Program-made: the position numbers and the translations under genes
In this document: positions 53,868 to 64,000 of the stretch, piece by piece
Layout of the letters: each line of letters opens with the position of its first letter
Position numbering within the stretch: position 1 is the first letter of the stretch
DNA from: Oegoconia quadripuncta
Taxonomy: Eukaryota; Arthropoda; Insecta; Lepidoptera; Autostichidae
DNA length: 64,000 nucleotides
NCBI GenBank assembly: GCA_949316235.1
Contig: OX438743.1
Coordinates: 16,551,771-16,615,770, forward strand
Reading direction: 5' to 3'
Notes under the pieces: model-generated
The model's database searches: none
Seen by the model: the letters and a program-made list of their open reading frames with translations, nothing else
Told to the model about the DNA's origin: nothing

Positions 53868-54082
53868 CATAGCTGTCATATTATTCATATAATTATCAAA
53901 TCATAAATTGTAACCCATAATCTGCTTAAAAGAGCAATTCTAGAGTTTCTTGCTCGTTCTTCTCTGGTGAGTCAGCTTTGTGAATGAGCAGTAAATTTAA
54001 ATGTAATATTAATATTAATAGTGACGTTTTCAAGTGATAATTTTATCATATGAAATAAAATATTTTGATTTGATTTGATTTA
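53868..54082 (+). mobile_element. LINE F 3' UTR, plus strand
   Basis: CTTAAAAGAGCAATTCTAGA, GTTTCTTGCTCGTTCTTCTC, GTGACGTTTTCAAGTGATAA and a TTTTGATTTGATTTGATTT tail. It is the reverse counterpart of the 3' UTR at 35940-36090. Confidence 0.7.
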
Positions 54083-54639
54083 CTATCATGATCACGATAT
54101 CTTATAGTTCTTTTTTGAGAGACTCATGGGATTAGATTATTTGTTCCTATTACGACACAGCCACGGGAGGAATGTGGACGACAACTCTCTACCGTAGCAG
54201 TGCACACATGCCTAACCACCCTACGGGTCGTATGTTACATATCTACCACGACTCGTTTCCTCTTGTCCGTTTTATGGTTTACACTACTTTCTACACATAG
54301 TGCATCCAGGTGTTAACTTATTCATTGAATGTACTTTTGCTACCCTCGAGAAGATTAAGTTGAGACATCGTAGTAGTTACGTCCTAAAAGGGAAAGACAA
54401 ATTCTTTATTTTAGATAGGGTAAAGGACTCCGCCGCTCTTAAACTGAAGAGAGAAATACCTAACATACATACATAGTAATTGTCTGATTCATAAAAAATT
54501 ACAAACGCTTTATAAACCAGTTTTAGTTATAGTGTGTTTTGTCTCTGTCGTTCATAAGGAAATGTTGTAATGAAAGAAAGTGACAAACATATTTTTACTA
54601 AAACAGGCTTATAAAGCGTTTGTAAATTTTTATGAATAA
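54083..54639. other. No gene recognised
   Basis: Two similar segments near 54500 and 54600 share AAAGCGTTTGTAAATTTT-like words in inverted order. Confidence 0.35.
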
Positions 54640-54775
54640 CAGGGTTAAAGCTCGGCCTTCATCACAAAAATATACGAAACATTAGCGTTTGGGTGTTTCG
54701 CTTGAAACAAAATCCACGGGTCACCTTACGAAATTTACACAAATGCACAATGCAGATGTTGAAAAAAAGTCCGAC
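54640..54775 (-). repeat. Dispersed repeat E, minus fragment
   Basis: AACATTAGCGTTTGGGTGTT, AAATCCACGGGTCACCTTAC and GAAATTTACACAAATGCAC. It lies directly upstream of the LINE truncation point. Confidence 0.5.
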
Positions 54776-54827
54776 GACTACGCTACTCCTTGTCACAAAG
54801 ATATCTAAATAACTGTTCTTTTGCAAA

Positions 54828-56294
54828 ATGATCCTTCTTACAATCAAAACTGCCGCACCAGTATTAGCCTATATTTTTAATTACTCCGTCTCTTCCAGCA
54901 CTTTTCCTTCTCAGTGGCGACAAGCGTATGTAATGCCCATTCCAAAAACTAGCAATCCTACCACTTTTGCTCACTTCCGTCCAATTTCCATCCTACCTTT
55001 CTTATCTAAGGTCCTTGAACGCATCCTTCATCAGCAGCTCTGCCAGTATTTAAATAAAGATAACCTTCTGAGTCCGTACCAGTCTGGCTTTCGACCGGGT
55101 CACAGCACGGTCACTACACTTATTAAAGTCACTGATGACATCCGTCGTGGTATGGACAGTCAGCTTTTAACTATCGTAGCGTTACTGGATTTCAGTAACG
55201 CTTTCAATACCGTAAATTTTGACATTATTCTTGCAATTTTGGGCTCACTTGGTTTATCCGCAGCAGTGATCGAATGGTTTCGTAGCTACCTCTGTGGTCG
55301 CCAGCAGTGCATTCGAATAGATGACAGAAAATCACACTTTTGTAATATCCAAGCTGGTGTTCCGCAAGGTGGTGTCCTATCTCCTCTACTCTTTTCCATT
55401 TTCATAAATTCTATAACCTATCTCCTATCTTCCTCTTTCCATCTTTACGCTGATGATCTGCAAATATATTGTCAGGCTCCGGCGGATGACCTCTGTGAGG
55501 TAATTGCCCAGATCAATAAAGACTTGGCTGTGATCAGCCGCTGGAGTGAATCCTATGGTCTCAGTGTTAACCCTAGCAAGTCGCCAGTTATTATCGTGGG
55601 AGGACTGAAGCAGTTGACACGTATCGATACCAGCAGCTTACCGGCAGTTACTTTTAATGGAGTGGCCCTGCCTTTCAGTGAAAAAGTTAAAAATCTTGGC
55701 GTTGTAATCGATAAGACTCTTTCCTGGGCTCCTCAAGTAGAATGTCTGAGCCGCAAGTACTTTGGCTCACTTGGCTCTCTGAAACGGTGGAAAAATTTAC
55801 TTCCCATAAAAACTAAGATTGAGCTTGCTCAGTCTCTCCTCCTTCCAATCCTTGATTATGCCGATTCCTGTTACCTCAAACTCACTGAAGAGCTTCTAAA
55901 CAAGCTTGAGCGTCTTCAGAATATGGCTATCCGATTTATATATGGGGTACGTAAGTATGATCATTATCGGAATATCGCGTACTACTAAAATGGCTTCCAA
56001 TTAGGTATCGTTAACACTCACATCCTAACCCTCCTCTTTAATATTTTATATAGCTCCGTAACTCCCCCTTATCTCAAAGAGCAGTTCAAATTTTTGGGAT
56101 CAGATCATGACGTGAATTTAAGGTCCAAATTCGACAATTTGTTAAAGCCTGTCTGCTGTCGTACTAGCTATTTTTATGACTCCTTTGCAGCAAAATCTGT
56201 CCAATTGTGGAATGAGTTGCCTCGCATTATTCGTTGCGCTGAGTCGCTAGCGGTGTTTAAACGGCGTTTAAGAGAGCATTACTTATCGCTTTGA
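54828..56294 (+). pseudogene. LINE reverse transcriptase (CR1/jockey-like), one in-frame stop
   Basis: This is the reverse transcriptase part of a non-LTR retrotransposon ORF2, which copies LINE RNA at a nicked target. Residues counted from the ATG at 54828 show RPISILPFLSKVLERIL (51-67), the first catalytic aspartate D121 in LLDFSNAFNTVN, GVPQGGVLSP (177-186) and the catalytic YADD (207-210). The thumb and C-terminal region follow. A TAA at 55986-55988 ends the first frame, yet the same frame continues without further stops through LWNELPRIIRCAESL to a TGA at 56294. An upstream in-frame TAA at 54810 and the missing endonuclease show 5' truncation near 54815. Otherwise the coding sequence is well kept, so the copy is fairly young. 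Confidence 0.85.
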
Positions 56295-56460
56295 TGTTAA
56301 AACATTATAATGGTATTTATTTTGTTTATGTAAGTATATATTTATATATTTTGTAGTATTTTATGTAGTTATGCCCATTAGTCTGTATTTGTAATTATGA
56401 TTATATATTACTATTGTTTGAATGTTAGGTATATTTATCATTTATATATATATATATATA
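56295..56460 (+). mobile_element. 3' UTR of the 54.8-kb LINE
   Basis: AT-rich UTR (TTTATGTAAGTATATATTTA, AGTCTGTATTTGTAATTATG) ending in a (TA)n run at 56440-56460. Confidence 0.55.
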
Positions 56461-57149
56461 CCGCCGGAAGCACCGAATAACTTAAATCCAGTTGCGTGTT
56501 TCTCGGGCGGAATGGCAACGTCGCATTCTATTAGGCGATGTTGCCACATGTATTCGTCGATAGTCTCGATACTCGAAATATTTTTTTTCAACAATTTCAT
56601 GCAATAGTGGATCCGTAACGGCTAAATTTTTTAAACGCACGAAGACTTTTTGGCTCTGATTTGTATTTCAAAAATCAATTACTTGTGTTGATCCATTTAT
56701 ATACTCGTACTTCCAGTAATACTTATTTTGATCCGAATAGGTACCGATACCGTAACGGTCGATCAATTATTATACCTAGTCTGGATATTTTATATTCGCA
56801 ATTCTCCATACATTGTAAGATCCGCCTAGCTTGTAACGGTGGAGGCACGGGGGAGCACCGTACACCGCACTCCGCGCCCTTTAGACCTTTGCGCAAAATT
56901 TCCTTTGAATTAAAGACAAGTTCAAAAATTCAAAAAATTCAAAATATTTATTTTCATTCAAGCATAACAATCTTGTACACAATTGTGAGAGTATCCTGTT
57001 AAGCTTCTTAAAACTTGTGTTAGGATACTCTGCTCTTCATTCTTGTACATTTTACATAAGATTTTTACTTAATGCTTAATTGAAATTGAAAACCTGGATT
57101 AGTTGCATTATGTGAGTTGTAAATATAATATGAGAGGTTACTTGGTTAG
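56461..57149. other. Intervening sequence with a possible LINE tail
   Basis: At 56920-56970 repeated TTCAAAAATTCAAAAAATTC leads into TATTTATTTTCATTC, which would be a LINE 3' end on minus. A GC-richer patch at 56820-56890 has no recognised function. Confidence 0.35.
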
Positions 57150-57305
57150 ATATGTGTTGGTGTGCGTGCGTGTATGTATTTATGTATGTGTGTGTGTGTT
57201 TATGTATTTATGTATGTGTGTGTGTTTATGTATGTGTGTGTGTGTTTATGTATGTGTGTGTGTGTTTATGTATGTATGTGTATTTATGTATAGTATTTTA
57301 TTTTA
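57150..57305 (+). repeat. (TATG/TGTG)n microsatellite
   Basis: Runs of TATGTATTTATG and TGTGTGTG. It lies at the 3' end of the minus-strand LINE and is probably its tail plus expansion. Confidence 0.85.
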
Positions 57306-57634
57306 AAGTTATAAGTGAGTAAGGAATTGCATAAGATACAAAAAGTAAAGGATAAAATTTCTGAATTTGGCTATCTGCAGAGATAAATTAGTTTTTCTGT
57401 AAAGGGTAGGTACAAGACGGTGTCTGCACATGCCATACGGATGTCATCCTTGGGTTCAGAAGGAAGCAGTGAAAATTTCTCCACTTCCCTCCACATCTGC
57501 AGAATTTTCTGACACCTAGATTTATAAATATTTTAAAATATTTAAAAAGGAATACTTATGGTTTTAGTTGAGCACCATTACAACGTGTGTTATTAATGTA
57601 AAGGAATTTATATCGAACCAATGGCTTCAGTCTC
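57306..57634 (-). mobile_element. 3' UTR of the minus-strand LINE
   Basis: Non-coding sequence between the ORF2 stop and the microsatellite. It contains CTGCAGATGTGGAGGGAAG on minus and has no other feature. Confidence 0.5.
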
Positions 57635-59395
57635 TTAATAATTTAATGTCTTTAGCCATTCCGTTAGTGCCTTTTTGACTTCAAATGAAGTTTTGGAGTA
57701 GATATTAATATTTCGGTTTATTTTATTATATAAGTGAGCAGACCAAAAATTTAACTGTTTACGTGCATATTTAGTTTTAGTAAGAATAGCACTGATGACG
57801 TTAGGAATCCTTCTCCCAGTTGATGTGACAGGTCTGTAGGTAAGACTTTTATGTCGTTTAATAATATTGTACATAATTGCCAATTGTCTGACAGTCATCA
57901 CATTGCAGAATGAGTAAAGTTCTGAAGTTGGAAATCTACAAGGTTTAAAAAATATAACTTTGAGAAGAGCTCTTTGAGCCCTCTCCAGCTCCAGGTTTTT
58001 TTTTTTGTTGGAGCCGCCCCATGCTGGGATGCAATACACCAATAAAGATTGACCGAGTGCTAGATAAATTTTTATTAAAAGCTCTTTTGTGCAGACGTGT
58101 CTTAGTATTTTGAATATCCAAATAAGCTTTCTGAGTCGACTGGAGATTAAATCCAAATGTTGGTGCCAATTTAGTTTCTGGTCAATCTTCACTCCCAAGT
58201 ATTTGGTATGATCAACTCTCTCTAACACAGGGCAACTACACGTTGCGTTAACACCGTGACGCTCAGAATGAGTCCTAATACTGAGATTGGATGAGGGTTG
58301 TGACGAATTATACATCACCATCGTTAACTGACCTAGCCAGCGAATTTCGCCGCTTTGGTAGACCAAAGCCCAAATTAGAGTTGAAGATGCGGAATTTTCT
58401 GAAATTCCTTCTCTTCTTTCAAACATTCTCATCCTCAAAAGTTATTTTATATATATGGAAAAACAAATGTAATTTGTTTTTCCAGTATTTAATGTCAGCA
58501 GGTTAATTTTCAGCCAATTGCCAATTTCAATCAAACCCTCCTCAGCATACTGAAATACTTCTTCCCATGTGTCCCCGTAAAAGACAATGGCTGTGTCATC
58601 TGCATAAGAAAATATTTTACCATGATTAATTATTTTACTGCAAAGGTCGTTTATGTATATTAGGAAGAGAGTTGGTCCAAGAACACTTTCCTGGGGTACA
58701 CCAATAGTTATATCCCTCTCCTCACTAATGACATTACCAACCTTGACACATTGTGTGCGCTGATTAAGGTAACTCTGAAAAATTGCAAGTGCAGTGCCTC
58801 TGACACCGATTCTTTCCAGTTTATTTAGTAAAATCGGGATAGAGACGGTGTCAAACGCTTTTTTTAGGTCTAAGAATACTGTTAAACATTTCTTTCCAGT
58901 ATCCACTTTCTCAACAATAAGAGAACTTAATGCGAGAAGAGCGTCTTCAGTTGACGTACCCTGCCTGAATCCATATTGTCTGTCTGCCAAGATGTTATTT
59001 TTATTTAAGAAACCGATTAATCTAGTATTTAAGATTTTTTCAAAGATTTTTGAAATGGCTGGCAGTACCGAAATTGGGCGGTAATTATTTACATCGTCTC
59101 TGTCCCCATTCTTGAAAACTGGTGTTACTATGGACTTTTTAAAGGTTCTCGGGAACACACCATTCTCTAGGCATAGATTAAAAAGGTCACAAAGAATAGG
59201 TATTATCTGTAATTTTACTGTTTTTAAGAATTTGGTTGGTATATTGTCCCAGCCCGGGGCACTATCCGAGTCTAGTCTCATAAGAAGATTTTCTACCTCC
59301 GAGCAATCAGTGTCAAGCAGAACTAATGATGGTAAGGTTGTGTTGCAATTTTTATACACATTAATCTCAAAACTAGCTGGCGCGTGTACAATTTC
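57635..59395 (-). pseudogene. LINE ORF2 reverse transcriptase (jockey/CR1-like), disrupted
   Basis: This is a reverse transcriptase of a non-LTR retrotransposon. In the part 59359-58442 the palm reads SAPGWDNIPTKFLK (33-46), NNYRPISVLPAISKIFEKIL (91-110), D164 in FLDLKKAFDTVS, IGVPQESVLGPTLF (219-232) and FSYADDTAI (250-258). The usual VPQG is VPQE here, which probably harms activity. At 58310-58456 about 141 extra bases sit between CFSIY and NSSQPS, bringing a TAA (58442-58444) without changing the frame. The C-terminus follows in the same frame with DHTKYLGVKIDQKLNWHQHL and a stop at 57635. The 5' part with the endonuclease is missing beyond about 59395. Confidence 0.85.
58313..58448. other. 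Small insertion inside LINE ORF2
   Basis: The segment interrupts a conserved reading context and is bounded by TATA-type bases on both sides (58309-58312 and 58449-58456). It adds a multiple of three. Its source is not recognised. It could be a tiny element with a TA or TATA target duplication. Confidence 0.5.
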
Positions 59396-60832
59396 ATTTT
59401 ATTGGGCTTCACGGAAAAGTCTGTTTCAGCTGAAAAGAGCTCGAAGTACTCAAGATAACAATTATTTTTAGTTTTTTATTAATGCTAGCCACAATTCTTG
59501 TTTCTCTTTTTTTATTTCTATATTTTTGTTAAAACTTAGACAAGAAAAATGCATAAGACTGCATTGAATTCAATATTGTGTTTTAGCATAAGGGAAACAA
59601 TGGTTTATTTATATAAGTGGTATATTTTGAGTAACAATGTTTTCCGATGTAACCGTTTGTTTTTTGAAATAGATAAATAAATTTTCTTATAATTAATACC
59701 ATTGCACCAACACTCCGATCGTGCAAAAAATAATAGGTGTTTCATTATTTTTTAATGAAAATGATGGATAAATAACTGTTTGATTTTATGTTAGTTTAGC
59801 ATGCAGCATACATACACACACATTACACAGAGTTTATATATTATTTGGTATTTATGTCCCTCTCATTTAGCATCGGGGTTAATTTTGGGATCTATCAACG
59901 CACCGCGGAATGCCAAGATTCCAAGGCCGAAAATTAAAAAACGATTGGAGAAGCCCTCCAGATTTAGTGTCATTCATTACGGTTGCCGCGCTTTTCGGAG
60001 GTGAAAAACTAACTAGTTACATAAAAACTATAAGAACTATATTGTGAAGCTGGGAAAACCACTTTCCAGAGTTTTGCGGTGTGTGCTCGGTGCAAATCGG
60101 TGTGTCTCCCAACGGGTGGGGTAAGCCTAGGCACTATTAATATTTATTTTCTTTATTTATACTGTGCGATTCATCTAGCCCCTTTGAAGGCTGCAGCTGC
60201 GTGGAGAAATCTTGCTATTTACATCGGCAATTTACCAGCGACCTAAAATTCGGGATCTAAAGTATCGGAATACTTAACATTTGATCACTTCGAGCCGGAT
60301 TTTTTCCATGTTAGTTGTAGTTTGCGAGGGGCTATACATGTCACACTTATCGGTTCTTAGTTGGCGTTGTTTGTCGTGAATGCTTTGGCGGTTCATAAGT
60401 ATACACGACAACAACAATTTCGGTAAACTTTTAACACGGCACATAACATTCAAATGTATTGATATATCCACACATATTTATCTGTCCCATATAATTTGTA
60501 GGTATTTATTGCAAACATAAACTTCATGCACTACAAACAATCGGTTAGTTTAGTGGTGGTCTTGTTCTGACACCCAGCGGTAAGGGTGACAGCAAGATTG
60601 TTGAGTTTTGTTTTTTGGGGATCGGCTTTCATCGGATCGGATTACATTTTTCATATACAGGTTCACAATATAGCGGTGTGGGATAGCGGTTACCTAACTA
60701 ATTTTCCAATTAGTTTTAACAGTTTAGGAAGCCTTTTGAACTTATATACTATTTACCTATTTGTACCATAATTCTGGTGTACTTTGCTATTTTTGTTTAA
60801 TTGGAGAAAATACATTTTAATATTTTGTAAAA
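59396..60832. other. Leader/LTR region of the BEL/Pao element
   Basis: No gene is seen. The 5' LTR and primer-binding site of the downstream element should lie in this stretch, probably in 60.0-60.6 kb, but they cannot be bounded without the 3' LTR, which is outside the window. A tRNA-like A-box word GGTTAGTTTAGTGGTGG is at 60543-60559 with no clear B box. The last in-frame stop before the ORF is at 60818-60820. Confidence 0.4.
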
Positions 60833-63800
60833 ATGGCCCCTAAGATTGCTCAATCTAAACGGCTTAACAAGGTCAGATATAATGTGGCCTTATTAAATAT
60901 AGACTTAATATATGATCTTTCCCAGACAGACCTCTCTTCAGTAACAGACAAAAATGAGTTCAAAGTTAGGTACTCAGATTTGGAAAGTAATTATCAAGAG
61001 TTTTTGTCTATGCACCTTGAAATTCAGTCTCAGGGTGATGATACTGACTCGGATTCGGAGTGTTTTACTGATAAATATAAGTCATACAATAAAAAATACT
61101 ATGATATTAAACGGAAATATTTGGAAGTGTTCCCAAGTTGTAGCGGCCAGTCATCAGATTATAGTACAGCAGTCTCGGATAATTCTAGTTCAAAACTACA
61201 ACGGGTAGTCTTGCCTAGAATACAGTTGCCTACATTTTCAGGTAAACTTGAGGAGTTTGTTTCATTTATAGAATTGTTTGAATCTCTTGTAGGACAAGAT
61301 TCTGCCCTCTCGAGCACAGAAAAGTTTTATTATTTAATGGGTTCTTTAGTCGGTGAACCAAAAACTTTGGTTCAACATCTGTCAATCACAGGGGATAATT
61401 ATTCAGTGGCTCTAGAATTACTTAAGGCCCGATATAATAATAAAAGATTGCTTGCGGACAAGCTCTTACATAATTTGCTCAATATTTCACATGTAAATAG
61501 AAACTTAAGTTCTTTAAAAACTTTTTTAAATACCCTGTTGGAAAACACCAAGGCCTTGGAAAAGATGAATTTTCCTGTGGCTGAATGGTCATATTTATTG
61601 TTTTTCATAAATTTTCAAAAACTTGATATTAATTTAAAGAAACTGTTTGAGGAACGGTTGATTGATAAAGATTTTCCAACTTTTGCGGATTTGATTAAAT
61701 TCTTGGAAAATGAGGTGCGGATATTAGAAGCGAGTGCAGACCCACACTTGCACATGGGTAAATCTTCCAGTGGTCCTGCAAATAGGGCACATGCTAGTTT
61801 TCAAGGTAATTTTAATATGGGTTGTAAACTATGTAAAAAAGGGAACCACCATCTTTCTAAATGCGATAAGTTTTTGTCTATGAAACTTAAGTTTAGGAAG
61901 GAATTTGTTAAGATAAATAGACTGTGTTTTAGATGCTTATGTGCCCATAACATTAATCTGTGTACATCTACAGACACTTGTGGGAAATGTAGTTCTCCTA
62001 AGCATCACCAATTGATACATTTTGACTTGCCACAGCAGTCATCACCATCAAATTCTACAGGTGGGGTAAATTCGGTTCCTACCTCAAATTCGGGCAGTAG
62101 GATAAATGTACCTGTTATGGACCACCGTGTTGCACCTAAAGTAAATTTTGGTAGGGTACCTTCACCAAATTCACACCCAACCAAGGGAAATATTCCTGTT
62201 GCTAATAATAGGGTACACGAGCCTGATTCCGGAAACAGCGATACGGTGTTGACATCTCGTGCGGTATTCCCAAGTACGTTTCAACGGACAGTTTTACTCT
62301 CAACGGCCATAGTGCGTATCATTGATAGGTTCGGTAACTATCAAGAAGTACGTGCACTATTGGACGGCGGCAGTCAAAGCACATTTATCTCGGAGGACTG
62401 TGTTAATAGGTTAGGCTTGCGGCGTTTTAGAACGGATATGGTGACAGTTACGGGATTAAGTGGCATACCGATTAGTGGCTGCAGAGGAGGAGTCAACGTG
62501 ACTATTAGCCCTCGTGAGGCAGATCAACCAGTACTAGCCACTACGGCTACGGTGCTTAATAAAATCACACATAACTTACCAAGTTATAACTTGCCGGAAA
62601 ATTTAACGGATTATTATCGGGGTTTATATCTTGCTGATGAGCAGTTTTACCTCAGTCGGGAGGTGGATATTTTGATCGGTGCAGATTTGATGGGTGAGAT
62701 AATGATCGGCGGCAATATAAAAATAAATAACAACTTGCCCAATGCAATGAACACTATTTTCGGCTTTGTTTTGATTGGTCCGGTTACTTACGGAGTTTCT
62801 CATCATAGAGATAATGCGACTTATTTATCGCAAACGTTTTTTACCAGTGCTACAGATAGAATTTTGGAGAAATTCTGGGAGGTAGAGGACATTCCGGACA
62901 CTGTAAGGAATCCTAAGGATTTGGAATGTGAATCTCTCTTTCGAGAATCTTACTCGAGAGACGAGATCGGCAGGTATGTCGTACGTTTGCCTTTTTTATC
63001 GGATAGGCCGATGCTAGGCGATTCGGTTCCATTGGCTCGGAAGCGGTTCTTGGCCATGGAAAAACGTCTTACGGTTAACGACGTGTTACGGGAAAAGTAC
63101 GTCAAATTTATGCGGGAGTATATCGAGATGGGGCATATGACTGTCTGCGACGACCAGTCAGAGATCTATACAGCGGGTGATGGTTATATCATACCCCATC
63201 ACGGAATTTTTAAAGCAGACTCGGATAAAATCCGAGTAGTATTTGACGCTAGTGGTGCTACTACTACGGGAGTTTCGCTTAACGATTGCTTACATGCAGG
63301 TCCGAAGTTGCAACGAGACATCATGGAAATCGTCTGTCGGTTTAGGATGTTTCCATACGTCTTTACAACTGACATCAGGATGATGTTCAGGCAAATTATA
63401 ATTTCGGAGCAAGATCGCAAATACCAACTTATATTTTGGAGGGAGTCACCGGATGAGCCCTTACAACTTTATCAGTTGAACACTGTGACTTACGGCATGA
63501 AGTCCAGCCCTTACCTGGCAATTCGGACGCTGAAGCAATTGGCTGACGACGGTGAGACTCAGTTTTCAGCAGCTGCGGAGTTGCTACGATCGTCGGTATT
63601 CATGGACGATATTTTGGGAGGAGCTGACTCAGTGGAGGAAGCTAAACAGCTGAAGAGTGATCTGAGGGATTTGGCTCATTCTGGCGGATTTGAACTGAGT
63701 AAATGGGTCTCCAACAGTAACTATTTATTAGAAGACATACCCGAGGATGATTTGGAAAAGCCAAGAATTTTTGATAACATGGACGGAGCCGAGTTTTTCA

Positions 63801-64000
63801 AAATATTGGGTGTCGAATGGGACCCCAATGGGGATAACTTTTCATACCATACTAAGTTGGATAGTAACGACGAGTGCACAAAACGACGGATTTTGTCAAC
63901 CTTGGCTAGGACATTTGATCCTTTAGGATGGATCGCACCGGTGATATTTCAGGGCAAGGTGCTCATGCAACGGCTTTGGATGTTGACCTTGTCATGGGAC
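60833..64000 (+). CDS. BEL/Pao retrotransposon polyprotein (5' portion, open at window end)
   Basis: This is the Gag-Pol polyprotein of a BEL/Pao LTR retrotransposon, which would package and reverse-transcribe element RNA in the cytoplasm. The frame is open for 1056 codons to the last base. In order it has a gag-like DUF1759 region (PRIQLPTFSGKLEEF, about residues 137-151) and a CCHC zinc knuckle (C331, C334, H339, C344; CKLCKKGNHHLSKC) followed by further Cys pairs. The A17-type protease has its aspartate at 511 in ALLDGGSQS. The reverse transcriptase has D847 in TTDIRMMFRQI and FMDD at 923-926. Then comes ARTFDPLGWIAP, typical of the Pao region after the palm. RNase H and integrase would lie beyond the window. 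The ATG at 60833 is the first in-frame start after a stop at 60818. No disruption is seen. Confidence 0.9.
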   Translation, partial: MAPKIAQSKRLNKVRYNVALLNIDLIYDLSQTDLSSVTDKNEFKVRYSDLESNYQEFLSMHLEIQSQGDDTDSDSECFTDKYKSYNKKYYDIKRKYLEVFPSCSGQSSDYSTAVSDNSSSKLQRVVLPRIQLPTFSGKLEEFVSFIELFESLVGQDSALSSTEKFYYLMGSLVGEPKTLVQHLSITGDNYSVALELLKARYNNKRLLADKLLHNLLNISHVNRNLSSLKTFLNTLLENTKALEKMNFPVAEWSYLLFFINFQKLDINLKKLFEERLIDKDFPTFADLIKFLENEVRILEASADPHLHMGKSSSGPANRAHASFQGNFNMGCKLCKKGNHHLSKCDKFLSMKLKFRKEFVKINRLCFRCLCAHNINLCTSTDTCGKCSSPKHHQLIHFDLPQQSSPSNSTGGVNSVPTSNSGSRINVPVMDHRVAPKVNFGRVPSPNSHPTKGNIPVANNRVHEPDSGNSDTVLTSRAVFPSTFQRTVLLSTAIVRIIDRFGNYQEVRALLDGGSQSTFISEDCVNRLGLRRFRTDMVTVTGLSGIPISGCRGGVNVTISPREADQPVLATTATVLNKITHNLPSYNLPENLTDYYRGLYLADEQFYLSREVDILIGADLMGEIMIGGNIKINNNLPNAMNTIFGFVLIGPVTYGVSHHRDNATYLSQTFFTSATDRILEKFWEVEDIPDTVRNPKDLECESLFRESYSRDEIGRYVVRLPFLSDRPMLGDSVPLARKRFLAMEKRLTVNDVLREKYVKFMREYIEMGHMTVCDDQSEIYTAGDGYIIPHHGIFKADSDKIRVVFDASGATTTGVSLNDCLHAGPKLQRDIMEIVCRFRMFPYVFTTDIRMMFRQIIISEQDRKYQLIFWRESPDEPLQLYQLNTVTYGMKSSPYLAIRTLKQLADDGETQFSAAAELLRSSVFMDDILGGADSVEEAKQLKSDLRDLAHSGGFELSKWVSNSNYLLEDIPEDDLEKPRIFDNMDGAEFFKILGVEWDPNGDNFSYHTKLDSNDECTKRRILSTLARTFDPLGWIAPVIFQGKVLMQRLWMLTLSWD

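Noticed and set aside
58457..58483. Perfect 12-bp palindrome GGAAAAACAAAT/ATTTGTTTTTCC
   Set aside because: It lies in the LINE coding stretch encoding TGKTNYICFS, a normal reverse transcriptase context, so the symmetry is probably coincidental.

Overview
The window looks like nuclear DNA from a moth or butterfly (Lepidoptera). It is AT-rich and has no operons or bacterial-type genes. It is filled with decayed transposable elements of types I associate with lepidopteran genomes: several tRNA-headed SINE families, Helitrons ending in a GAAG(T/C)CGCGGGC...CTAG hairpin end, LINE 3' tails with short (TTGTA)n, (TTTGA)n or (GTCAAA)n repeats, RTE ends, and a BEL/Pao retrotransposon. I could not support any host protein-coding exon, true tRNA or rRNA gene. 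The species cannot be read from the sequence. Most of the window is probably intergenic or intronic.

Layout. 0-9.5 kb: scattered SINEs (families A, B, C, D as named here), two successive RTE-type LINE C-terminal remnants (5.6-7.0 kb), and unique AT-rich DNA. 9.5-16 kb: a complete tRNA-derived SINE, a mosaic of retroelement pieces (10.96-12.2 kb), and a Helitron helicase 3' remnant joined to a large compound minisatellite (13.3-15.8 kb). 17-19.2 kb: a SINE carrying its own insertion, then a 1.17-kb Tc1/mariner-like element with about 280-bp inverted repeats. 21.8-27 kb: a palindrome, a LINE 3' fragment, a 279-bp foldback element and an internally deleted mariner. 28-33 kb: mostly unique sequence with two GC-richer patches sharing a 16-mer. 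34-39.7 kb: Helitron, LINE 3' ends and SINEs. 40-43.4 kb: long unique stretch. 43.4-48.7 kb: a dense nest, including a hAT element that contains a Helitron that contains a LINE fragment, and a SINE inserted in a LINE with an 11-bp target duplication. 49-54.6 kb: mainly unique sequence with short repeat fragments.

The last 10 kb holds the only long coding regions. Two LINE reverse transcriptase genes lie there: one on + at 54.8-56.3 kb, broken by a single stop codon, and one on - at 57.6-59.4 kb, with an in-frame insertion and a changed VPQG motif. The 5' portion of a BEL/Pao LTR retrotransposon polyprotein follows (60.8 kb to the window end). It is open for 1056 codons with gag-like, zinc-knuckle, protease and reverse transcriptase motifs, and is the only element here that looks recently functional. 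SINEs cannot move by themselves and presumably relied on LINE machinery. The hAT, Tc1/mariner, foldback and short Helitron elements are non-autonomous and would need enzymes encoded elsewhere.
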